Assembly (NCBI RefSeq): GCF_030954495.1
Contig: NZ_JAVHUW010000048.1
Span: forward strand, 62,001-126,000
DNA length: 64,000 nucleotides
Direction: 5' to 3'
Source of the DNA: Candidatus Desulfosporosinus nitrosoreducens
GTDB taxonomy: Bacteria; Bacillota; Desulfitobacteriia; Desulfitobacteriales; Desulfitobacteriaceae
In this document: positions 46,342 through 53,270 of the stretch, one piece after another
Position numbering within the stretch: position 1 is the stretch's first letter
Layout: every line of letters starts with the position of its first letter
Notes under the pieces: model-generated
The model's input: only the letters and a program-made list of their open reading frames with translations
What the model was told of the DNA's origin: nothing
The model's database searches: none
Made by a program: the position numbers and the translations under genes

Positions 46342-47346
46342 TTAGTTTAATAGGAGGTTTTCTGAATAGGAGTAAGAGATGATTTCCTTATGAGATGTTT
46401 CCAAATATCCTTTTTCCTTGTGGGAAAAATCGGATATTTGGGTAGCACTAAAACCCTTAAAAAATTCTGAAACAGTCGTTAATATTTCTAATTCTTCAGG
46501 AGTAAAAACAGAAAGGTTTGGAAGATTGGATGGTGTTATTATTTCTCCCCCATATGGACCTTCCAGTGGTTCGGTATCAACAATATTAGACATTAATAAG
46601 CAACTATGAACAAATTCGTGATTATAAGGAACAGGGCCGTAGTAATGATGCACATAGGGCATACCAACAATTTGTTTACCATAACGTTTGGTCGATAAAA
46701 AATCAGCATAGAACAGAAGCTTTTGTAGCTTTGTTTTTAGAAGCCTATCATGATAAGCAAAAAATAAAACGGCGTTTGCAAGTTTTTCAAAATCAAATTC
46801 AGTATCAACGATACCATCTTTTAAAAAGGCTCGGAACATCTTATTTAATTCTTCAACAGGATCGAATGAGTGCGTTTCTCGATGCGATAAGTCCTGTTCA
46901 ATTAATGTTGTTAACTTTATTAGCTCCCTTTCACTAAGCTTATCTTCATTTTGGCTCAATAATCTTTTAACATAACCAGGATCATCTCTGAGTTGAAGTA
47001 GCTGATCATGATGTGCTTTATTAGGTATTGCACCATTTTCATATCTGACTAAAGTTGCTTGACTCCAACCGAGCAGAGTAGCCACCAAGCGACCGGAACC
47101 ATAACGACTCCTTATTTCGCGTATTTCAGAAGGAGACAGTAAATTGTGCTTTTTCCGGTATTCGCTAAATGCTCTTTCCAGATTAGCATCATCTAACTCT
47201 GGATCGAATAATTCTTCTTGGCATACAGAGCAAATAAGAACATCAGAAACAACTTCAATTGAATCTCCTCTTACCGGAAAACTTTCCCCTTTTTGAATCA
47301 AGTTTGTCTCTTGTTCACAATCACAGACGTGGCAGTATTTTTTCAT
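46342..47346 (-). CDS. MqsA-like zinc finger/HTH antitoxin with C-terminal Panacea (SocA/DUF4065) domain
   Basis: The 334-residue product has an MqsA/YgiT-type zinc finger (Cys5, Cys8, Cys39, Cys42), an MqsA-type HTH (ATLLGWSQATLVRYENGAIPN, about 95-125) and, from about residue 175 on, a Panacea domain (LQKLLFYADFLSTKRYG, then YVHHYYGPVPYN). Panacea is known as an antitoxin domain that neutralises many unrelated toxins. The gene follows a MqsR-like toxin gene by 19 bases in the toxin-first order of mqsRA. ATG 47346 follows GGGGGGAT. It is predicted to bind the toxin and repress the operon. Confidence 0.8.
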   Translation of the reverse strand: MKKYCHVCDCEQETNLIQKGESFPVRGDSIEVVSDVLICSVCQEELFDPELDDANLERAFSEYRKKHNLLSPSEIREIRSRYGSGRLVATLLGWSQATLVRYENGAIPNKAHHDQLLQLRDDPGYVKRLLSQNEDKLSERELIKLTTLIEQDLSHRETHSFDPVEELNKMFRAFLKDGIVDTEFDFEKLANAVLFFAYHDRLLKTKLQKLLFYADFLSTKRYGKQIVGMPYVHHYYGPVPYNHEFVHSCLLMSNIVDTEPLEGPYGGEIITPSNLPNLSVFTPEELEILTTVSEFFKGFSATQISDFSHKEKGYLETSHKEIISYSYSENLLLN

Positions 47347-47365
47347 TGATATCCCCCCATTAGTT

Positions 47366-47716
47366 TTATCTATCCTTATAGGGCAAACTTGTGGGCCCAC
47401 TTGATGGATGAAAACTAAGGCATACACAGCCTCTTTGATCAATTTTGATTTTTATATAAGCTAGATTAGTATCAATCTCTTTAATGAACTCCCAAACTAT
47501 ATCGGATAGTCTATCTATATCAGGGATTGGCCCACGATCATATTGACGATAAGTTAGCTCAAGCAATTCTGATTTAGCTAATTTTTGCGTAATACCTAAT
47601 AAGGCCAACCCATCAAGATTCTTTTTTCTAGGAATGAAATCATATTTGCCTTTTCTAATAAGGGACTTAGCATTTTCTAAGAATTGATTAATTTCTTCGA
47701 TACTAGCTATCTGCAA
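47366..47716 (-). CDS. MqsR-like toxin (putative mRNA interferase)
   Basis: The 116-residue product resembles MqsR in order and spacing: an N-terminal helix, KGKYDFIPRKKN, LALLGITQKLAKSELLELTY, a DRGPIPDIDRLSDIVWEF loop region, and the paired strands AYIKIKIDQRGCVCLSFHP, matching the MqsR end with its KITV and LIVSF strands. MqsR cleaves mRNA at GCU. TTG start behind GGAGAG. The identification rests on pattern similarity plus its partner; the activity is inferred. Confidence 0.7.
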   Translation of the reverse strand: MQIASIEEINQFLENAKSLIRKGKYDFIPRKKNLDGLALLGITQKLAKSELLELTYRQYDRGPIPDIDRLSDIVWEFIKEIDTNLAYIKIKIDQRGCVCLSFHPSSGPTSLPYKDR

Positions 47717-47751
47717 AATTTTTTCTCTCCTCTGTCTATAGTATATACCAA

Positions 47752-47773
47752 AATGCTATCATTTAGTAGCATT
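47752..47773. promoter_or_regulatory. Palindrome upstream of the toxin gene (possible antitoxin operator)
   Basis: AATGCTA-8 bases-TAGCATT, a perfect 7-base inverted repeat, 36 bases upstream of the toxin start and just upstream of a TATACT (minus strand, 47740-47745). Autorepression by the antitoxin HTH is the expected role. Confidence 0.45.
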
Positions 47774-47872
47774 AAGAGGCGACAAACAAAGAATATAATG
47801 GCTAAAGAAATACCTTATTTAAAGTTTCAAGACGATTTTTTTCGCAATATGTCGAAATGCATAATTAGTAAT

Positions 47873-47906
47873 AGAAGCTACTCCTGAAAATATCAGAGTA
47901 GCTTCT
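47873..47906 (-). terminator. Hairpin at the end of the ImmA gene
   Basis: AGAAGCTACTC, 12-base loop, GAGTAGCTTCT: a perfect 11-pair stem touching the stop of the minus-strand protease gene. T-rich sequence follows weakly on that strand. Confidence 0.55.
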
Positions 47907-48328
47907 TACTCAATTAATTTTTTTAAGCTGATTAATTCTTCCGGGATTCCGTGACGAGCGGCAATTTCATAAATTGACCGTGATCTATTTTCATAAGCGC
48001 GGAAAGTCACATCTGGCATAAGTAACTCGACGGCGAACTCATTTGCTTCCCTCTCAATTCGCTGCACGGAAAATAAGGTATTAGATCTCAGAAACGGAGT
48101 ATTAACCTTGGGGTGTAGGATGGCGTGTCCTAGCTCATGGGCACAAACGAACCTCTGCCAGATACTATTTAAACTGCTGTTAATATGAATGAAGTTAATG
48201 CGTTTATAGGTACTATAATAGCCTAATGTACTCCCCAACGGTTCGTATATAATGTTTATATTTTTGGCCTCTGCAATTTTGCGGGGGTCGTTAGTTTTAT
48301 AGCGTCTAATTAGCTTGTCCGCTGCCAT
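47906..48328 (-). CDS. ImmA/IrrE-family metallopeptidase
   Basis: The 140-residue product contains the zinc-protease motif HELGHAILH and the third-ligand helix REANEFAVELLMPD, as in ImmA, which cleaves its phage/ICE repressor under DNA damage signals. It lies next to the CI-like repressor gene and is transcribed in the same direction, so this repressor is the probable substrate. About 145 bases of AT-rich sequence separate the two. Confidence 0.88.
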   Translation of the reverse strand: MAADKLIRRYKTNDPRKIAEAKNINIIYEPLGSTLGYYSTYKRINFIHINSSLNSIWQRFVCAHELGHAILHPKVNTPFLRSNTLFSVQRIEREANEFAVELLMPDVTFRAYENRSRSIYEIAARHGIPEELISLKKLIE

Positions 48329-48472
48329 CTTAGTTCTACTTATGGCAATCCCCTCCCTAAATTACCCACTTTTTAATTTTACTTTCTCAAAAGACATTTG
48401 TTCGTAAAATTCACTAAATTAGATTTAGTCTTTATCTAGTAGATGAGGTAATAGGAAATCCTAAAGCCTCAT

Positions 48473-48961
48473 CTATTTGTGTTTGTTCGGGGTAAATTTT
48501 TTCTTAGCGAGTTGTTTGGCCATGCGCATTGAGTGTTCTAATGATAATTTCATGAGTTCTTTAGTTTCTTCATCAAGGGGTTCGCCGTCAAAGGCTAATG
48601 CTTCGTTACTTTCTAGGTCGGAAAGGATTTTGTTCAGGTCTTTGGCAAGGTCACGTTCTTCTTTGGGGGATAGAGTGGCGTTATATGGGGGATGGGCTTC
48701 TTTAAGGAATTCAAGGCGACCAGGGGGCAGAGTATTTAGGTAACTGACCTTGGGGTCATCTGAGCGCCCAAGAAGATAATCAGTAGTAGTTTCATATAAT
48801 TCGGCCAGAATAGCTAATGTTTCAAGATCGGGTTCGCTGACTCCATTTTCATATCCCGATAAAGTTTTATGATTAATATTTGTTCTTTTCATAACTTGCA
48901 TTTGTGTTAGATTTTTTTGGGCCCGAGCTTTCTTGAGTCTTATACAAATTGAATCCGCCAT
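48473..48961 (-). CDS. CI-like repressor, XRE-family HTH
   Basis: The 162-residue product has a N-terminal helix-turn-helix (LKKARAQKNLTQMQVMKRTN to KTLSGYENGVSEPDLETLAI, about 7-50) and an acidic C-terminal part without the LexA-type Ser/Lys self-cleavage domain. Inactivation is therefore likely through the adjacent ImmA protease rather than RecA. It is divergent from the Cro-like gene, with operator repeats between. Confidence 0.85.
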   Translation of the reverse strand: MADSICIRLKKARAQKNLTQMQVMKRTNINHKTLSGYENGVSEPDLETLAILAELYETTTDYLLGRSDDPKVSYLNTLPPGRLEFLKEAHPPYNATLSPKEERDLAKDLNKILSDLESNEALAFDGEPLDEETKELMKLSLEHSMRMAKQLAKKKFTPNKHK

Positions 48962-48988
48962 AAGATCACCTCACATCCATATAATAGC

Positions 48989-49092
48989 ATTATTCTTAGG
49001 TTTAAAGAATAATGTCTTAGAAACTTAGAAATATGTCTTGACATCTTAGACTTTAAGAGTATAATCAAATTATAATATCTTAGAAACTAAGA
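48989..49092. promoter_or_regulatory. Lysogeny control region: operator array and divergent promoter
   Basis: Three copies of a TCTTAG-N3-CTAAGA palindrome: O1 49015-49029 (one change), O2 49044-49058 (two changes) and O3 49078-49092 (perfect), plus a separate palindrome ATTATTCTT-7-AAGAATAAT at 48989-49013. The rightward promoter is TTGACA at 49038-49043 and TATAAT at 49060-49065, with O2 filling its spacer. A fourth perfect copy is at 49311-49325, over the end of the Cro-like gene. Repressor bound at O2 would block early transcription. Confidence 0.8.
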
Positions 49093-49111
49093 ACGAAGGG
49101 TGGTGAGTAAC

Positions 49112-49330
49112 TTGGTAATTTACGAGAAAATTAGGCAATATCGAATAAGCAAGGGCATAACTCAAGTATGGGTTGCTAAGCGATTAGGGATTTCGCCTAA
49201 GACTTTAAATGGAATCGAATTAGGTAGGCAGAAGTTGACTACGGAGATGCTAGAAGCTATTTGTAAAAAGGCTTTTGAGGTAGAACCAGCAATTTTTTTT
49301 ACCGACGAACTCTTAGAAACTAAGAGTTGA
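49112..49330 (+). CDS. Cro-like XRE-family HTH protein
   Basis: A 72-residue protein made almost wholly of one helix-turn-helix (IRQYRISKGITQVWVAKRLG then SPKTLNGIELGRQKL). It is the first gene of the rightward early operon, divergent from the repressor. I choose TTG 49112, five bases after GGGTGGTGA; in-frame GTGs at 49100 and 49103 overlap that site. A perfect operator copy lies over its last codons, so its product or the repressor may act there as well. Confidence 0.78.
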   Translation: MVIYEKIRQYRISKGITQVWVAKRLGISPKTLNGIELGRQKLTTEMLEAICKKAFEVEPAIFFTDELLETKS

Positions 49331-49459
49331 TTAATAAAATAAATCTATTGATTTTTAACCACTACACACTTCGACACCAAAAGAGGATAATCCTGTAAAA
49401 TCTAAAGTTTTAAATGATTTCAGCGCAGTGAAAATGTGAACAAGGAGGGATGATTACTA

Positions 49460-49588
49460 ATGAACCAGATCCGCTGTCCACACTGCGGCCGGAAACTTGC
49501 TGAATTTAGCCTACGCGGATCTTTGGTTTTCAGAACAAAATGTCCAAAGTGTAACCGCCTAGTAGAGGTCAGGATGAAAGGAGAATGA
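49460..49588 (+). CDS. Com-like small zinc-ribbon protein
   Basis: A 42-residue ORF starting MNQIRCPHCGRKLAEFSL, with a second cysteine pair in KCPKCNRLVEV. The CPxC...CPxC layout and length match the Com family (the phage Mu translational activator of mom) annotated in many prophages. AAGGAGGG precedes the ATG. Its role in a phage without mom in view is unknown. Confidence 0.7.
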   Translation: MNQIRCPHCGRKLAEFSLRGSLVFRTKCPKCNRLVEVRMKGE

Positions 49589-49590
49589 TG

Positions 49591-49845
49591 ATGGAAAAAG
49601 AGTTATCTCAAGTAACTGAGGAAGAAGTGAAGAACGCTCCTATAAGGAATATTACTCCAGTTTTGCTTTACCCTTATGAAGTAGCTGAAATGATGAAAAT
49701 AAGCCAATGGTCGGTATATGAACTTGTTAAACGTAATAAATTATCGGCCACAAAAATAGGACGCGGTATCCGCATCTCTATGCAGTCGGTCATGGAGTTT
49801 ATTAATTCAGGTGGGGTAAGTGTTTTGACGGGAAAAGAGGCCTGA
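49591..49845 (+). CDS. Excisionase/AlpA-like HTH protein
   Basis: The 84-residue product holds a MerR/excisionase-type winged helix: LYPYEVAEMMKISQWSVYELVKRNKL followed by the wing KIGRGIRISMQSVMEFI. Such proteins direct integrase towards excision or act as small regulators. Three ATGs in a row (49585, 49588, 49591) are possible starts; the last is best spaced from AAAGGAG. Confidence 0.7.
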   Translation: MEKELSQVTEEEVKNAPIRNITPVLLYPYEVAEMMKISQWSVYELVKRNKLSATKIGRGIRISMQSVMEFINSGGVSVLTGKEA

Positions 49846-49896
49846 AATTTCTTCAGCGCCAACTTCTAAAAACAAAGGGAAGGGAGGTTCAGGAGG

Positions 49897-50145
49897 ATGT
49901 TTAAGGGATACTGCTTTATTGAAAAGGATGGAGCATATTGTCCGCCAGTTGAGCTCAAGGATGCAAATGAAGTATTCTCCTATGTTGATTTGCAAAAGAA
50001 GCTCTTTCCGGAAGTAAGAATCACCGATAATGGAGATTTCTGTGTTGTACATGCGGTAAATGGGAAGATCGTATTTCCGCCTGAATGGGTAAGGTTAGAA
50101 AAGCTCAACGAAGGGGTTGGGGCAAATGCTAAGACTAATTCGTAA
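49897..50145 (+). CDS. Hypothetical phage protein (82 residues)
   Basis: Starts at ATG 49897 behind GGTTCAGGAGG. The product is small, acidic to neutral, with strands around FKGYCFIEKDG and FCVVHAVNGKIVFPPEW. I recognise no family. It overlaps the next ORF by 20 bases, consistent with the tightly packed early operon. Confidence 0.55.
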   Translation: MFKGYCFIEKDGAYCPPVELKDANEVFSYVDLQKKLFPEVRITDNGDFCVVHAVNGKIVFPPEWVRLEKLNEGVGANAKTNS

Positions 50146-50323
50146 AATCCTTCTAAAGTCAAACCATATTAAGCGAGTGGTATTCGCTTATCAAGTTAAG
50201 CAACACGACCAACGTTACCACTCAAACTGGGAATTAATCATGCGGGGCCAAGCTGTCCGGGACATGGAGACAGAAAAGCCGGAGCCACCACTATATCTAG
50301 ATTCAATTAATTGGGGGAGGTAA
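50126..50323 (+). CDS. Hypothetical small basic phage protein (65 residues)
   Basis: Starts at ATG 50126 behind AAGGGG. The first half is strongly basic (LRLIRKILLKSNHIKRVV), the second is acidic and ends YLDSINWGR. No family is recognised. It overlaps the previous gene and ends five bases before the next. Confidence 0.45.
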   Translation: MLRLIRKILLKSNHIKRVVFAYQVKQHDQRYHSNWELIMRGQAVRDMETEKPEPPLYLDSINWGR

Positions 50324-50328
50324 ATGTA

Positions 50329-50739
50329 ATGGAAAATCTTCTGAAGAGAGAAACCCGTGAAAGGCTTCAGGCCTTGGTTCAAAATCCTAACTTTATAGGG
50401 ACGGTTGAAATCTCAGACACCAAATATCTTCACGCATCAAAAAAAGGCGAGCCGACATTCCGAGTAAAGATAAACATTCATGATGATGGATCTAATACTT
50501 TTTCCCTGCTAGCTGAATTATTCCCTGATATGGAGGTTTTCAATATTAGGCCTTATGAAACAGATATGGGGAGCTACTATATATTCGGAAGTACGGCCGA
50601 AGGAAGAATTGAGAAAGCTACGGTAGATATTTGGTCAAGACATGAGGAAAGAGAAAAGGCCTCTGCGCCAACAGAGACCCAAGTGAAAAATATTCAATCT
50701 AATTATACTACTGAAAGCGAGGCTGTTGCAAATGCATGA
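50329..50739 (+). CDS. Hypothetical phage protein upstream of the recombination block
   Basis: The 136-residue product starts at ATG 50329 after GGGGGAGG (the in-frame TTG at 50311 is part of the ribosome site). It has a folded part (GTVEISDTKYLHASKKGEP to MGSYYIFGSTAEGRIEKA) and a polar C-terminal tail. No family is recognised. It overlaps the next gene by eight bases and is probably translated together with the recombination genes. Confidence 0.55.
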   Translation: MENLLKRETRERLQALVQNPNFIGTVEISDTKYLHASKKGEPTFRVKINIHDDGSNTFSLLAELFPDMEVFNIRPYETDMGSYYIFGSTAEGRIEKATVDIWSRHEEREKASAPTETQVKNIQSNYTTESEAVANA

Positions 50740-51058
50740 ACAATTAATTGCCGATTTGATGGCTCTAAAACAATCAATAGTGAGAGCAAATAACGATGTT
50801 TATACTGCAGCCCATGAGCTTATAGTTGCCAAAGATGCTCTCCGTGCCAAGGAAGATTCTGTTACCGTGGAAGGCCTTATTGATGGAAAAAACGCTGAGA
50901 TTAGAGCGTCCCAACTGCGCCAATATACAGTTATCGAACGCCAGGAAGTAGCTGAAGCCGAGGATTATCTTGAAAATGCAAAGACAACCCTTAGTAATCT
51001 TAGGACGGAATTGCAGATTAATTTGGCTCTGGTGGAGCTGGTCAAGGGGGTAGCCTGA
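50732..51058 (+). CDS. Hypothetical coiled-coil phage protein
   Basis: A 108-residue product, almost entirely predicted helix (LIADLMALKQSIVRANNDVY and VIERQEVAEAEDYLENAKTT), with a central VTVEGLIDGKNAEIRASQLR segment. Small all-helical proteins of this kind often precede phage recombinase genes; its role is unknown. Its TGA overlaps the ATG of the next gene by one base. Confidence 0.6.
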   Translation: MHEQLIADLMALKQSIVRANNDVYTAAHELIVAKDALRAKEDSVTVEGLIDGKNAEIRASQLRQYTVIERQEVAEAEDYLENAKTTLSNLRTELQINLALVELVKGVA

Positions 51059-52119
51059 TGGAAAACCAACTAGCGGCATTTCAACTGCCAGATATCAAAC
51101 GGGTAAATGATTCTTTTGCACAGCTTGAGCGTGTTGAGGCCATGATAAATGTCACTAAAGATTTGTATCAAATCTCTTTTCCTAAAGAAGATAAACCTGC
51201 CGAATACGGCATAATGGCTCCCGGATACGCCAAGATGAACCAAGTTGCGAATGTTTCCTTCACTAATATTCAAGTCTTAGAAAACACCAAAGATGTCGTT
51301 AGCGCAATGGTTGAGGGAGTTTATTACAACGCTTCAGGTGAACGAGTGGAGGAGACTGATGTTGTTACTCTTAATTTCCCCCTACTCCATGAAGCAATGA
51401 GGCTCAAGGCTAAGGATTTAAAAGGCCATTATGTTTGGGAGAAAAAGGAGAAGAAATGGGTTAATTATCAAGAAGCAAAAAGTGAGATTATCTATCAAGA
51501 TGGAAGACCGGTATTCACCCTCAAATTAGATCCGGAAATTGAAATGGATATCTACCAAAAAGTCCTTCACCTTCGAGAAATGGGGATAAAGAAGGCTATT
51601 ACCGTGGCTAAAAACCGGATCATTAAGAGAGCTACTGGAGTATTCAAGGTCGAAGTCCCTCTCGCGATGCACACGGTAACTAAGGAAGACAATAAAACTA
51701 AGGCTGTGCTGAAGGATGAAATTTATATCCCTGTAGTAGGATACCGATCTCCTGCGACAAATTCACAGGTCCAAGCAGCCATTAAACAACTCTTTGGAGG
51801 CAAACAAAAGATTAAAGATGTAACACCTACTATGACACACGACATTCAAGAGGATGTCCTTGGGGAAATGGATGTTAATGCTCATGTGGATTCTGATCTT
51901 GATGAAATTATTCGTGGCGAAGAACCCCAAGAGGATTATCCGGAGGAATTAGAACAGGAACCAATCATAAATTGTGAAGGCGACGAATGCGGAAGGGTGA
52001 TCGAATCCACTGAGAAATTTACGGCTGAAGCAATAGCGGGATTCTCTAAAAAGAAATACGGGAAAATCCTTTGCCTTGACTGCCAGAAAAAAGCGGCGAA
52101 GAAAGGGGTTAGGCAATGA
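51058..52119 (+). CDS. Unknown phage protein, possible single-strand annealing/recombination factor
   Basis: The 353-residue product directly precedes, and overlaps by four bases, the SbcD/SbcC pair. It has a folded first part (about 1-230) with strands and helices (MAPGYAKMNQVANVSFTNIQ; AITVAKNRIIKRATGVFKVE), an acidic linker, and a C-terminal zinc-ribbon-like segment (CEGDECGRVI ... ILCLDCQKK). I do not recognise a known recombinase motif. The position, where phages usually carry a RecT/Erf/Sak-type annealing protein beside a nuclease, suggests that role; this is inference only. Confidence 0.5.
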   Translation: MENQLAAFQLPDIKRVNDSFAQLERVEAMINVTKDLYQISFPKEDKPAEYGIMAPGYAKMNQVANVSFTNIQVLENTKDVVSAMVEGVYYNASGERVEETDVVTLNFPLLHEAMRLKAKDLKGHYVWEKKEKKWVNYQEAKSEIIYQDGRPVFTLKLDPEIEMDIYQKVLHLREMGIKKAITVAKNRIIKRATGVFKVEVPLAMHTVTKEDNKTKAVLKDEIYIPVVGYRSPATNSQVQAAIKQLFGGKQKIKDVTPTMTHDIQEDVLGEMDVNAHVDSDLDEIIRGEEPQEDYPEELEQEPIINCEGDECGRVIESTEKFTAEAIAGFSKKKYGKILCLDCQKKAAKKGVRQ

Positions 52120-53270
52120 GGATTTTACATTTAGGCGATGTCCACCTTGGTTCTGGCCTCCAGTATGGCAAAGATGATGAAAGTGGTATGAATACCAGGC
52201 TCAGAGATTGGCTTGAAACAATGGTCAAAATTAAGGAATTAGCGTTCAAGCAAAATGTTGATGCAGTTACTTTCTCCGGGGATGCTTTTAAAGATCGTAA
52301 ACCTACTCCACAATTACTTAGCTATTTTATTGATTGGCTCAAATCATTTGAACAAATACCAGTTGTTATGATCGTTGGAAATCATGATCTGAATGGTGAC
52401 GGAAGTATTGGTCCGGTAGATTTAATTGGAAGCTTATCGCTCGCATATGTGAGCAACAGTCCAGAGATCCTTAATGTACCTACCAAGTCGGGCATTCTTC
52501 AAGTTGTCACGATGCCAACCTTTAGTAAATCAACCTTTCTTCAGAATGATGAATTTAAAAGTCTCCCTATTGATGAACTAAATGCTCTAATGGCCCAAAA
52601 AGCTGGAGATGTGATCAGATACCTCGCTGATCAATTAAACCCTAACGAAAAGTCAATCTTAGCCCTACATGGAACGGTTGCAGGTTCTGTTAACGGTAGT
52701 GAGCGTTCCATGATGATGGCACAAGAACCTATCTTCGCCCTTCAAGATGTAGCACTTCCAAAGTTTGATTATGTGGCTCTAGCGCACGTACACAGGCACC
52801 AAGTGCTTCCGACACTACCAGGTCAACCGCCAGTCGTTTATTCTGGATCAATTGAACGCGTTGACTTTGGGGAAATGGAACCGAAGGGTGTAGTGATCGC
52901 AGACCTTGAAACTCATAGTTGGGAATTCGTAGATTTAAATACACGACTATTCGATGAAGTAGATTTGAATCCTGAGGAAATACCGGATGTTTCGGGTAAG
53001 GTTGTGAAGGCCAAAATTAAAACGGATATCGAAACAGCCAAAATGCTGAGTGCGGCCCAAATAACAAAACAACTCTATGCCAATGGAGCCAGTTTTGTGG
53101 CAGGGGTACAAATCGAAGTCGAACGGGAGACCAGGGCCAGAGATGCAGAGATGACCGAACACATGTCTATTCCTGAAGCTATCGGAAGATATTTTGAACA
53201 ACAACCGGATCTGGCGGAACGGAAAGAACGGCTGATGGCGAAGGTAGCAGAACTGGAGGTAGTAGCATGA
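52116..53270 (+). CDS. SbcD/Mre11-like exonuclease subunit
   Basis: Manganese-dependent phosphoesterase that, with the next gene product, should process DNA ends or hairpins. In 384 residues the metal motifs are clear: LHLGDVHLG (Asp8, His10), FSGDAFKDRKP (Asp56), VGNHD (Asn89-Asp91), ILALHGTVAG and YVALAHVHRHQ. It starts four bases inside the previous gene and overlaps sbcC by four bases, so the complex is made in a coupled way. Phage recombination (like T4 gp47) is the likely use. Confidence 0.9.
   Translation: MRILHLGDVHLGSGLQYGKDDESGMNTRLRDWLETMVKIKELAFKQNVDAVTFSGDAFKDRKPTPQLLSYFIDWLKSFEQIPVVMIVGNHDLNGDGSIGPVDLIGSLSLAYVSNSPEILNVPTKSGILQVVTMPTFSKSTFLQNDEFKSLPIDELNALMAQKAGDVIRYLADQLNPNEKSILALHGTVAGSVNGSERSMMMAQEPIFALQDVALPKFDYVALAHVHRHQVLPTLPGQPPVVYSGSIERVDFGEMEPKGVVIADLETHSWEFVDLNTRLFDEVDLNPEEIPDVSGKVVKAKIKTDIETAKMLSAAQITKQLYANGASFVAGVQIEVERETRARDAEMTEHMSIPEAIGRYFEQQPDLAERKERLMAKVAELEVVA

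Noticed and set aside
46342..48961. The toxin-antitoxin, ImmA and repressor genes as one defence island separate from the prophage
   Set aside because: They lie between the integrase and the Cro/excisionase genes with the usual phage orientation switch, so they belong to the lysogeny module of the same element.
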